Shown here in pieces: positions 1 to 6,823 of a DNA stretch of 20,928 bases. Location of the stretch: contig JAEDML010000003.1 of the NCBI GenBank assembly GCA_016303035.1, positions 1-20,928 on the forward strand, written 5' to 3'. The stretch is from Clostridiaceae bacterium (lineage in GTDB: Bacteria; Bacillota; Clostridia; Oscillospirales; Acutalibacteraceae). The notes under the pieces are model-generated. The model made no database searches, was not told the DNA's origin, and saw nothing but the letters and a program-made list of their open reading frames with translations. A program made the position numbers and the translations under genes. How positions within the stretch are numbered: position 1 is the stretch's first letter; each line of letters opens with the position of its first letter.

Positions 1-1073
1 TCGGTAAAGCTTATGTTTTTGCTCTTTTCAAGCATCTGACGGATTATTTTTGCCGCCATGGGCGCCCAGGAACCGTTTTCTATAATTCCGACCGTACGGT
101 TTTGGAAATTCCTTTCGGTCAAATGGTCGATAAACTGCTTCATAAAGGGAAAAATCTCGCCGTTGTAGGTGGTTGTGGCAAGAACTAATTTTCCGTAACG
201 GAAGGCGTCCTCAACATTCTCTGCCATATCGGTTCTTGCAAGGTCGCTTAATACCACCTTTTTGCAGCCTGATTCCTTAAGCTTTTCAGCAAGCGTTTCG
301 GCCGCTTTTTTTGTGTGTCCGTAAACCGAGGTGTAGGCTATCATAACGCCCTCGCTTTCCACCCCGTATGACGACCAAATATCGTAAAGATTTATATAAT
401 AGCCGAGGTTTTCGGTAAGAATCGGTCCGTGCAGAGGGCAGATTTTCTCAATATCGAGCGCCTTGGCTTTTTTAAGCAGAGCCTGAACCTGAGCGCCGTA
501 TTTTCCTACAATTCCTATGTAGTATCTGCGAGCTTCGCACGCCCAGTCCTCGTCGGTATCAAGCGCGCCGAATTTTCCGAACGCGTCTGCCGAGAAAAGC
601 ACCTTGTCAAAAGCGTCGTATGTAACCATAACCTCCGGCCAGTGTACCATCGGTGCAAATACAAAGGTAAGGGTATGCTTACCGAGACAAAGGGTATCCC
701 CGTCCTTTACAACCAGTCTGTTCTTAATTTTAGAAGCGTCGAAAAAGTTTTCCATCATATCAAACGCTTTTGTATTGGCAACAACGGTGGTATCGGGGTA
801 TTTTTCTATGAAATTGATTATATTCGCGGAATGGTCGGGCTCCATATGCTGAACGATAAGATAGTCGGGATTTCTTCCGTTTAACACTTCGGAAATATTG
901 CCGAGCCATTCGCCGCAAAAAGCGGCGTCAACGGTGTCCGTTACCGCAATCTTTTCATCAGCTATCACATAAGAGTTATATGCCATTCCGTTCGGAACGG
1001 TATATTGACCTTCAAAAAGGTCGATATTGCGATCGTTAACACCCACATAAAAAATATCCTTGGTTACTGTCAT
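1..1073 (-). CDS. fprA: FprA-type flavodiiron protein (A-type flavoprotein), 3' end cut by the window
   Basis: Flavodiiron proteins reduce O2 and/or NO in the cytoplasm of anaerobes using electrons from rubredoxin or NADH donors. The reverse strand reads openly from ATG at 1073 to position 1 with no stop; 357 codons are visible and about 40 C-terminal residues should lie outside. The N-terminal metallo-beta-lactamase-like domain (about 1-240) has the diiron ligands: H76-x-E78-x-D80-H81 (QHMEPDHS), H144, D163 and H215 (CPLHG). A flavodoxin domain follows, with its FMN phosphate loop near residues 246-254 (AYTSVYGHT). An AGAGG ribosome site lies about 9 bases before the ATG. The gene is divergent from cdaA and has its own promoter overlapped by a Rex-like operator. 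Family assignment is secure; O2 versus NO preference cannot be read from sequence. Confidence 0.95.
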   Translation of the reverse strand, partial: MTVTKDIFYVGVNDRNIDLFEGQYTVPNGMAYNSYVIADEKIAVTDTVDAAFCGEWLGNISEVLNGRNPDYLIVQHMEPDHSANIINFIEKYPDTTVVANTKAFDMMENFFDASKIKNRLVVKDGDTLCLGKHTLTFVFAPMVHWPEVMVTYDAFDKVLFSADAFGKFGALDTDEDWACEARRYYIGIVGKYGAQVQALLKKAKALDIEKICPLHGPILTENLGYYINLYDIWSSYGVESEGVMIAYTSVYGHTKKAAETLAEKLKESGCKKVVLSDLARTDMAENVEDAFRYGKLVLATTTYNGEIFPFMKQFIDHLTERNFQNRTVGIIENGSWAPMAAKIIRQMLEKSKNISFT

Positions 1074-1125
1074 AAGGCAAAACCTCTTTTTCACTTGATA
1101 TAAACCGTTAGGTTTGTTAATAAAT

Positions 1126-1154
1126 ATAATATAACAAAACTTCGCTATTGTCAA
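1126..1154 (-). promoter_or_regulatory. Sigma-A-type promoter of fprA
   Basis: On the minus strand a perfect -35 TTGACA (1149-1154) is followed by exactly 17 bases and a -10 TATTAT (1126-1131). The predicted transcription start is near 1119, giving a leader of about 45 bases before the fprA ATG. A 5+5 dyad (AAACC-GTTA-GGTTT, 1102-1115) lies just downstream of that start, and a 7+7 dyad (TTTGTTA ... TAACAAA, 1113-1138) brackets the -10. Their roles are unknown. Confidence 0.8.
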
Positions 1155-1165
1155 TAAATTAACAA
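1148..1165. promoter_or_regulatory. Putative Rex (NADH/NAD+ sensor) operator over the fprA -35
   Basis: The plus strand reads TTGTCAATAAATTAACAA. The Rex consensus in Gram-positive bacteria is TTGTTAA-N4-TTAACAA, so this site has the right spacing and one mismatch (T to C in the left half). On the minus strand that same mismatch creates the perfect TTGACA -35 of fprA. Bound repressor would cover the -35, so fprA should be derepressed when NADH is high. Site and overlap are seen; binding is inferred. Confidence 0.7.
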
Positions 1166-1197
1166 AGTTTTTCATAAAAAATTTATAAAATTTTGTG

Positions 1198-1226
1198 TTG
1201 AACGAAAATAGGATGTATGTTATTAT
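1198..1226 (+). promoter_or_regulatory. Sigma-A-type promoter of the cdaA operon
   Basis: TTGAAC (1198-1203), a 17-base spacer and TATTAT (1221-1226) fit a housekeeping promoter. The predicted start is near 1233, about 32 bases before the cdaA GTG. The surrounding DNA (1166-1250) is strongly AT-rich, as expected between divergent genes. Confidence 0.65.
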
Positions 1227-1264
1227 ATAAATAAGTATAATTATAAGAAAAGGAATGTTGACGG

Positions 1265-2188
1265 GTGGGCGCTGTATTTAACGCGATATATACCTTTTGG
1301 AACCAGATATGGTACGCTGTTTCCAACATAAGAATTTTCGATATTTTCGATATATTGATTATGGCGTTTATCATTTACAAGGCCATAGGCTTTCTGCGCG
1401 AAACGCGCGCCGGCCAGCTTGTAAAGGGCTTGATTGTCCTGCTTGCCGTTTATCTTATATCCGACTGGTGGAACTTGGTAAGCCTTAGGTGGATGCTTTC
1501 AAAGGTGGTTGATTCCGCAATTATTGCCGCAGCGGTTATTTTCCAGCCTGAGTTAAGAAGAATACTTGAGCGCGTAGGGCGCGTCAAATTCGGAAAAAGC
1601 CAGATTTTTGACGGCGAAGAGGACACACTTTCTCAGTGTATCGACAATGTAAGCAAGGCCGCCGGGGTTATGCAGGATCAAAAAATCGGCGCGCTTATAG
1701 TGTTTGAGCGCAGAACCCAGCTCGGTGAGATCGTAAACACCGGAACGGTTATCGACGCCGAAGCCTCGGTTTCAATGATAAATAATATATTTTTCCCGAA
1801 GTCTCCGCTGCATGACGGCGCGCTGATAATAAGGGACGGCCGCCTTTACGCCGCCGGCTGTATTCTTCCGCTTACCAAGCGTGAGGATTTAAGCTCGCAG
1901 CTCGGAACAAGACACAGGGCGGCAATCGGTATGACCGAGAATTCCGATGCAGTGGTGCTTGTTGTATCCGAGGAAACAGGGAATATTTCGCTTGTTTCAA
2001 ACGGTCAGATAAAGCGAAACTACAATGCGGTTTCGGCAGGGGCAGAGCTCAGACGTCAGCTGCTTGATTTTGAGGAGAACGGCCGCGAAAATACGGTTGT
2101 CCACGCCTTAAAGCAGATAAATCCGTTTAAAAAGTCGGACAGGAAGGGAGGCGCGGACGGCAATGAAACCGATAAAAAAGCAGATTAG
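1265..2188 (+). CDS. cdaA: Diadenylate cyclase CdaA (c-di-AMP synthase)
   Basis: CdaA condenses two ATP into the second messenger cyclic di-AMP at the membrane, affecting potassium/osmolyte transport and cell-wall homeostasis. The 307-residue product has three hydrophobic helices in roughly residues 24-95, then a DisA_N/DAC domain. The catalytic DGA motif is D184-G185-A186 (HDGALI) and the ATP-binding RHR motif is R216-H217-R218. The family is usually about 270-280 residues; the extra length is a charged C-terminal tail. The only start covering the first helix is GTG at 1265, with AAGGA at 1250-1254, ten bases upstream. An out-of-frame nine-codon mini-ORF (ATG 1255 to TAA 1281) overlaps this start; its relevance is unknown. 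The gene overlaps cdaR by 26 bases, implying translational coupling. Confidence 0.95.
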   Translation: MGAVFNAIYTFWNQIWYAVSNIRIFDIFDILIMAFIIYKAIGFLRETRAGQLVKGLIVLLAVYLISDWWNLVSLRWMLSKVVDSAIIAAAVIFQPELRRILERVGRVKFGKSQIFDGEEDTLSQCIDNVSKAAGVMQDQKIGALIVFERRTQLGEIVNTGTVIDAEASVSMINNIFFPKSPLHDGALIIRDGRLYAAGCILPLTKREDLSSQLGTRHRAAIGMTENSDAVVLVVSEETGNISLVSNGQIKRNYNAVSAGAELRRQLLDFEENGRENTVVHALKQINPFKKSDRKGGADGNETDKKAD

Positions 2189-3440
2189 CAGCTTTTCGCT
2201 TACAAAGCTTCTTTACAACAGGAAATTTACAATTTCGCTTTCGGTGTTTTTAGCCTTCGTTTTTTGGCTGATAATTATGATAAACCAAAATCCCGTGCGC
2301 CAGCAGACCTTTACCGATGTTCCGGTAAATGTGAGTCTTGATAATACCGTCGCAGGGGAAAACGGTATGGGAATTGTAAGCGATATTTCGGCACAGAAAT
2401 TTACCGTAACCGTAAGCGGACCGAGCTATATCGTAAGCTCGCTTAAAACCGACGATTTTTCGCTTTATGCTTCGGCGGCGGAGATTACCGAGCCCGGAAC
2501 CTACGATTTGGAGGTTTTCGGCACAAGGGGCACTGCTAAAACGGGCTACACCTTTGTAAGCTATTCGCCCGCTACGGTAAATGTAACGGTCGATTATATA
2601 GACACCAAGGAATTTACAATAACACCCAAGCTTGTGGGTGTCGGCGCGTCGGGAGGGCTTGTTGCCGAAACTCCCGTGGTAAGCGGAACCGAGAGCGACA
2701 CCGTTTCAATCAAGGGGCCGCGCACCGTGATGGATACTATTGATACCGTCGCGGCGTATGCCGAGGTAAATAAAACCCTAAGCTCAAGCGAGACGTTTGA
2801 CGCCGATATTATTCTTTATGATAAGGACGGTAACGAGATAAGCGCCGAAAACCTCACCCTCAGCACAAAATCTGTCAAGGTGACCGTTCCGATTTCCAAA
2901 AAGGCGACGGTAAGGGTTAAACCGACCTTTACAAAGCTGCCCTCGGGTATGAGCGAAGCGGATATAAGCTATTCGGTAAACCATACGACTGTTACAATTA
3001 TCGGAACACCCGATGTTATTGCCAATATAACAGAGCTTTCACTGTCGGCTATCGACTTTACAGGCGTTTCGGTGAACAGTAACAGCTTTGATGTTTCGGC
3101 GAATCTGCCCGACGGGGTAAAGATTCTTGATTCGATAGATTACTTTACGGTGAATATTGATACATCGTCTTATCAGGAAAAGACCTTTACCGTTTCAAAT
3201 GTTAAATTTGCGGGACTTTCAGGGGGACTTACCGCAAAAAGCGGCAGCAGTATAAAAAATGTTAAGATATGCGGTCCGAAATCGGTGATTTCAAAAATTA
3301 CGGCAGGCGATTTATACGCCGAAATAAATCTTGCAGATAAATCCGCAGGTGAGCATACCGTTAACGCCGTGATAAAGTCGGACAATTTTTCCAATATCTG
3401 GCAGGTGGGCAGCTACAGCACTACCGTGACCATACGCTGA
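2163..3440 (+). CDS. cdaR: CdaA regulatory protein CdaR (YbbR-domain protein)
   Basis: CdaR binds CdaA and modulates its cyclase activity from outside the membrane. The 425-residue product has a basic N-terminus, one membrane helix (about 23-41) and then an extended beta-rich exterior with repeated YbbR modules, roughly four, each marked by phrases such as VTVSGP, VSIKGP, TVTIIGTP and VKICGP. Absence of a cleavable signal suggests an anchored topology with the repeats outside. The ATG at 2163 lies inside the end of cdaA. In many Firmicutes the next gene is glmM; here it is not, and an unknown small gene follows after a 52-base gap containing a strong inverted repeat. The stop codon forms part of a possible extended -10 element. 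Confidence 0.92.
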   Translation: MKPIKKQISSFSLTKLLYNRKFTISLSVFLAFVFWLIIMINQNPVRQQTFTDVPVNVSLDNTVAGENGMGIVSDISAQKFTVTVSGPSYIVSSLKTDDFSLYASAAEITEPGTYDLEVFGTRGTAKTGYTFVSYSPATVNVTVDYIDTKEFTITPKLVGVGASGGLVAETPVVSGTESDTVSIKGPRTVMDTIDTVAAYAEVNKTLSSSETFDADIILYDKDGNEISAENLTLSTKSVKVTVPISKKATVRVKPTFTKLPSGMSEADISYSVNHTTVTIIGTPDVIANITELSLSAIDFTGVSVNSNSFDVSANLPDGVKILDSIDYFTVNIDTSSYQEKTFTVSNVKFAGLSGGLTAKSGSSIKNVKICGPKSVISKITAGDLYAEINLADKSAGEHTVNAVIKSDNFSNIWQVGSYSTTVTIR

Positions 3441-3446
3441 TATAAT
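3438..3446 (+). promoter_or_regulatory. Possible extended -10 promoter element (TGATATAAT)
   Basis: The cdaR stop codon TGA is the TGn part of TGn-TATAAT, a perfect extended -10. No convincing -35 is seen upstream. The predicted start (about 3453) coincides with the first base of the hairpin at 3452. A single 9-base match in AT-rich DNA is weak evidence. Confidence 0.3.
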
Positions 3447-3451
3447 TTTGT

Positions 3452-3495
3452 CATAATCTTCACTTCTGCATAAACTGTAAGGGGTGAAGATTATG
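3452..3495 (+). promoter_or_regulatory. Hairpin sequestering the ribosome site and AUG of the next gene
   Basis: The left arm 3452-3467 (CATAATCTTCACTTCT) pairs with the right arm 3480-3495 (AGGGGTGAAGATTATG). That is 12 perfect pairs, two G-U wobbles and two more pairs, a 16-bp stem over a 12-base loop. The loop can add three more pairs past a bulged A. The right arm holds the SD-like AGGGG and ends exactly on the ATG at 3493-3495, so the folded RNA should block initiation. There is no following U-tract, so it is not an ordinary terminator. A DNA operator with 12-bp half sites is the alternative. Confidence 0.7.
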
Positions 3496-3819
3496 GCTGA
3501 ATTGATTTTATTTACTGTTTTATGCGTTTTTGCTCTTTTCGGGCTATGTGAAATTATACACGAAATAAGACTTATTTTCGTTTCGCCCAAAAAACGAACA
3601 AGAACGGTTACGCTTATCTACCTTGAAAATGGCAGTGCGGAACAACAGCTTATGTTCGTATCCGAACAGGCGGCGTGGCTCGGCAGGAAGTATTCCGACC
3701 GCGTTATCGCAGTGGATACCGGAATTTCGGAAGAGGAACGCAAAAATTGCGAGCGGATAGCGGCGTCATACAGTATTACGCTTGCAGGCACAGATGAGAT
3801 AACGACGGCGTTTTCTTAA
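3493..3819 (+). CDS. Unrecognised small protein with an N-terminal membrane helix
   Basis: I do not recognise this 108-residue protein. It has one hydrophobic N-terminal helix (about residues 2-23), a short basic stretch (PKKRTRT, about 33-39), and a cytoplasm-like domain of about 70 residues with alternating strand-like segments (VTLIYL, VIAVDTG) and an acidic/basic helix (SEEERKNCERIAA). The pattern suggests a membrane-anchored alpha/beta domain, but no catalytic motif is evident. I chose ATG 3493 over GTG 3484 because AAGGGG at 3479-3484 is well spaced for 3493 and overlaps the GTG. It lies between cdaR and recD2 on the same strand. Codon use resembles its neighbours, so it is likely real. 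Its start is buried in the hairpin described at 3452-3495. Confidence 0.75.
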   Translation: MAELILFTVLCVFALFGLCEIIHEIRLIFVSPKKRTRTVTLIYLENGSAEQQLMFVSEQAAWLGRKYSDRVIAVDTGISEEERKNCERIAASYSITLAGTDEITTAFS

Positions 3820-3867
3820 GGCGGCGGAAGTAAAAATCAACTAATTGAAAGGACGGCAGCCGGTTTA

Positions 3868-6099
3868 ATGCAGGAAAATTCAGATATCCGGGACAGGGAA
3901 TCGGTCTGCGGACTTGTAGACAGTATTACATACCGTAACGAACGCAATAACTATACCGTGGCGGAGGTTAAATCCGACGCAGGCCGCATAACGGTCGTCG
4001 GAGTATTGCCGCTTTTAAATGAGGGCGAAACCGCTGAATTTTACGGAGAATATACGCTGCACCCGACATACGGCAGGCAATTTAAGGCGGAATGCTTTGA
4101 GCGCAAGCCTATGGAGAGCGCGGCGGATATTCTTCGTTATCTTTCAACGGGCGTAATACGCGGCGTAGGCCCCGCGACAGCCCAAAAAATTGTCGAAAAA
4201 TTCGGGCAGGATACACTTTTTGTAATACAGCACCACCCGGAGCGCTTGGCTTCAATACGCGGAATATCCGAAGAAAAGGCGAAAAATATTTCAAAGGAGT
4301 ACGAAAAGCAGTACGGCGTAAGGGATATTATGCTGCTGCTTTCAAAGTACGGTGTATCGCCCGAAAGATGCCTTGCCGTTTACCGAAACTTAGGCGCGTC
4401 TGCACCCGAGCTTATAAAGAAAAACCCCTATATCCTGTGCGAGGAGGGAATAGATCTCCCCTTTGAAAACGCCGAGGTAATAGCGGGGGATTATAATATT
4501 GAGCCCGAAAACGAAATGCGCGTTGCGGCGGGGCTTGAATATGTTTTAAGAAGAAATCTTTTAAACGGACACACCTGCCTGCCGAGAAAAAAATTTATCG
4601 ACACCGCTTTAAGACTTCTCGGCTGCAGCAGGGAATCTGCCGAGCAGGGCTGTGACAGACTGACCGACTGTTTCAGAATAGCCGAAAAGGATATTGACGG
4701 CGAAAGCTTTGTTTCAATTCCCGAATACTATGCCGCCGAGGAGTATATCGCCGCAAGGCTCTTTAACATACGGCACTCCGCGGCGTGCGCGGTCACGGTG
4801 GACGAGCTTGAAATCGACAATGTAGAGCGCAAGCTCGGAATTAAGTTTGAGTCGCTTCAGCGGCAGGCGGTAATCGACGCCTTCAGGTTCGGTATTCTCG
4901 TGCTTACAGGCGGTCCCGGCACGGGTAAGACAACCACCCTTAACGCCATTATACAGCTTTTTGAGGGCAGGGATATGGATATTCAGCTTACCGCGCCGAC
5001 AGGCAGGGCGGCAAAGCGTATGACAGAGCTTACCGGAAGGGAGGCTATGACGGTTCACAGACTGCTTGAGGTTGAATGGAACGACGAGGACAAGCCCCGG
5101 TTTGCAAGAAATGAAAAAAATCCGCTTGACTGTGATGTTATAATTGTAGACGAGGCCTCTATGATAGACGCAATGCTGTTTGAAAGTCTGTTAAAGGCAC
5201 TAAGGCTTTCCTGCCGTGTAATTCTTGTGGGGGATTCTGATCAGCTTCCGAGCATCGGAGCCGGGAATGTTTTAAACGATATTCTTTCTTCGGGCGTTTT
5301 CCCCTCGATAAGACTTGAAAAGGTTTTCCGTCAGGCGGGGAAAAGCCGTATAGTAACCAACGCTCACGCGATTATAAACGGCAGCAGTCCCGATTTTTCA
5401 AATAAGGATACCGACTGCTTTTTTATGAAGCGGTTTGATAAGCAGTCGGTTGTCGCAACCGTATCGGAACTTTGCTGTGAAAGACTGCCGTTAGCCTACG
5501 GTTTTGACCCCGTAAGGGATATTCAGGTTATCTGTCCGTCCCGTATGCTCGATACCGGAACCGTAAATCTCAACAACATCCTCCAGTCCTCACTTAATCC
5601 CCTAAAAAAGGGCGAAGCTCAGCTTTATTTCAAGGGCTTTTGCATAAGGGCAGGGGATAAGGTTATGCAGATAAAGAATAATTACGATTTGCAGTATAAA
5701 AAGGACAGCGGCGAGTTCGGCAGCGGAGTCTTCAACGGCGATGTCGGTTTTGTAACCGATATCGACGCAAGGGCAGGCATTGTAAAGGTTAGATTTGACG
5801 ACCGTGTTGCGACCTATTTTTCCGAAGATCTCGGTCAGCTGGAGCTTGCCTATGCCGTTACCGTACACAAGAGTCAGGGCAGCGAGTTTGACTGCGTTAT
5901 ACTTCCGCTTTTCGATGTTCCCTTAAAGCTTGAATACCGCAACCTGCTTTATACCGCCGTTACAAGGGCCAAGAAAATGCTGATAATCGTCGGCAGCGAA
6001 TCGGTGTGGAACGAAATGGCGGCGAACAACAAAAAAACGCTGCGTTATACAATGCTGCGCGAATTTATAAGGGAAAACAATGTTTATTCGGGAAATTAA
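3868..6099 (+). CDS. recD2: RecD2-type ATP-dependent DNA helicase (YrrC family)
   Basis: RecD2 is a 5'-3' SF1B helicase acting in DNA repair and replication-fork processing without RecBC. The 743-residue protein starts with an OB-like/N-terminal region, then helix-hairpin-helix segments (for example GVIRGVGPATAQKIVEKFG, about 95-113). The helicase core has Walker A GGPGTGKT at 348-355, Walker B VDEAS with D428-E429, a GDSDQLPS motif III, and a UvrD-like C-terminal part with TVHKSQGSEF and YTAVTRAK (695-702; R700 is the arginine finger position). Length fits the family. The SD (AAAGGA, 3848-3853) is about 14 bases from the ATG, longer than usual, but no better in-frame start is seen. It overlaps comF by 20 bases. 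No recB or recC is present, consistent with RecD2. Confidence 0.95.
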   Translation: MQENSDIRDRESVCGLVDSITYRNERNNYTVAEVKSDAGRITVVGVLPLLNEGETAEFYGEYTLHPTYGRQFKAECFERKPMESAADILRYLSTGVIRGVGPATAQKIVEKFGQDTLFVIQHHPERLASIRGISEEKAKNISKEYEKQYGVRDIMLLLSKYGVSPERCLAVYRNLGASAPELIKKNPYILCEEGIDLPFENAEVIAGDYNIEPENEMRVAAGLEYVLRRNLLNGHTCLPRKKFIDTALRLLGCSRESAEQGCDRLTDCFRIAEKDIDGESFVSIPEYYAAEEYIAARLFNIRHSAACAVTVDELEIDNVERKLGIKFESLQRQAVIDAFRFGILVLTGGPGTGKTTTLNAIIQLFEGRDMDIQLTAPTGRAAKRMTELTGREAMTVHRLLEVEWNDEDKPRFARNEKNPLDCDVIIVDEASMIDAMLFESLLKALRLSCRVILVGDSDQLPSIGAGNVLNDILSSGVFPSIRLEKVFRQAGKSRIVTNAHAIINGSSPDFSNKDTDCFFMKRFDKQSVVATVSELCCERLPLAYGFDPVRDIQVICPSRMLDTGTVNLNNILQSSLNPLKKGEAQLYFKGFCIRAGDKVMQIKNNYDLQYKKDSGEFGSGVFNGDVGFVTDIDARAGIVKVRFDDRVATYFSEDLGQLELAYAVTVHKSQGSEFDCVILPLFDVPLKLEYRNLLYTAVTRAKKMLIIVGSESVWNEMAANNKKTLRYTMLREFIRENNVYSGN

Positions 6100-6823
6100 A
6101 AACGCCGTAAAGGCGGCGGTAAACGCAATCTTTCCGCAGGTGTGTATGGGTTGCGGCGAAATAATCGACAGCGGTGAATATTTTTGTGATTTTTGCCATG
6201 ACGAAATAGTGCATACAGACCATGACGAGCGCTGTACAAAATGCGGACTTGTTAAGGGTCACTGCGACTGCGAGCATACCTTCTTCCACTTTGAAGGGTG
6301 CATATCGCCCCTCGTTAACGAGGGACCTGTAAGAAATGCTATGTACAGGGCAAAATTTTCCCACAAGCAAAGCAATCTTTCATATTTTTCAAAGCAGCTT
6401 GCTATTGCTGTCCGCAGCAGATACGGGGATATAAGCTTTGACGGAATATGCTATGTTCCCATGCCTAAAGCTAAGCGTATGAAGCGCGGCTATAATCAGT
6501 GCAGGATAATGGCTGATGAGCTTTCAAAAATACTCGGCGTGCCGGTACTGCATAACGCCTTGGTGTGCCGCAAAAACGGCGGTTCTCAACACCTGCTTTC
6601 CCCTAAGGAGCGTTTTAACAATGTCAGAGGGCTTTACGGCTTTAAATACAGTAACGCCGGCAGAACGATACTTTTAATAGACGATATTAAGACAACGGGC
6701 GCAACGCTTGACGAATGCAGCCGTCAGCTTCTGTTTTCGGGAGCCGACCGCGTGTTTTGCGCCACGGCGCTTATAACCGATCCGACAGATAAGGATAACG
6801 ACGAAAAAAGAAAGGATACATAA
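6080..6823 (+). CDS. comF: ComF-family phosphoribosyltransferase-like protein
   Basis: ComF/ComFC proteins are cytoplasmic and are needed for natural transformation in several species, probably handling incoming ssDNA; their enzymatic reaction is unsettled. The 247-residue product has an N-terminal zinc-binding region rich in cysteines (C22, C25, C36, C39, C52, C55, C62, C64) and a C-terminal type I PRTase fold with the PRPP loop ILLIDDIKTTGATLDE (D201-D202). A conserved KRGYNQ segment sits in the middle. It overlaps the end of recD2 by 20 bases and its stop is shared with the next start as TAATG, so recD2, comF and the MreB-like gene are probably co-translated. No DNA-uptake machinery genes lie beside it. 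Confidence 0.93.
   Translation: MFIREIKNAVKAAVNAIFPQVCMGCGEIIDSGEYFCDFCHDEIVHTDHDERCTKCGLVKGHCDCEHTFFHFEGCISPLVNEGPVRNAMYRAKFSHKQSNLSYFSKQLAIAVRSRYGDISFDGICYVPMPKAKRMKRGYNQCRIMADELSKILGVPVLHNALVCRKNGGSQHLLSPKERFNNVRGLYGFKYSNAGRTILLIDDIKTTGATLDECSRQLLFSGADRVFCATALITDPTDKDNDEKRKDT

Noticed and set aside
429..884. Plus-strand open frame of 151 codons
   Set aside because: Antisense to fprA, whose diiron and flavodoxin motifs prove the minus strand is coding.
1255..1281. Nine-codon mini-ORF overlapping the cdaA start as a leader peptide gene
   Set aside because: Its ATG is inside/adjacent to the SD with almost no spacing, so it is unlikely to be translated; mentioned only under cdaA.
3452..3495. 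Small invertible (phase-variable) DNA element
   Set aside because: The 12-bp arms enclose only 20 bases and no recombinase gene is near; an RNA hairpin explains the SD and AUG placement better.
6309..6324. Perfect 16-bp palindrome CCCTCGTTAACGAGGG
   Set aside because: It lies inside comF coding sequence (LVNEG). A palindrome of this size is not very unlikely by chance in 21 kb, and nothing else marks it as a site.
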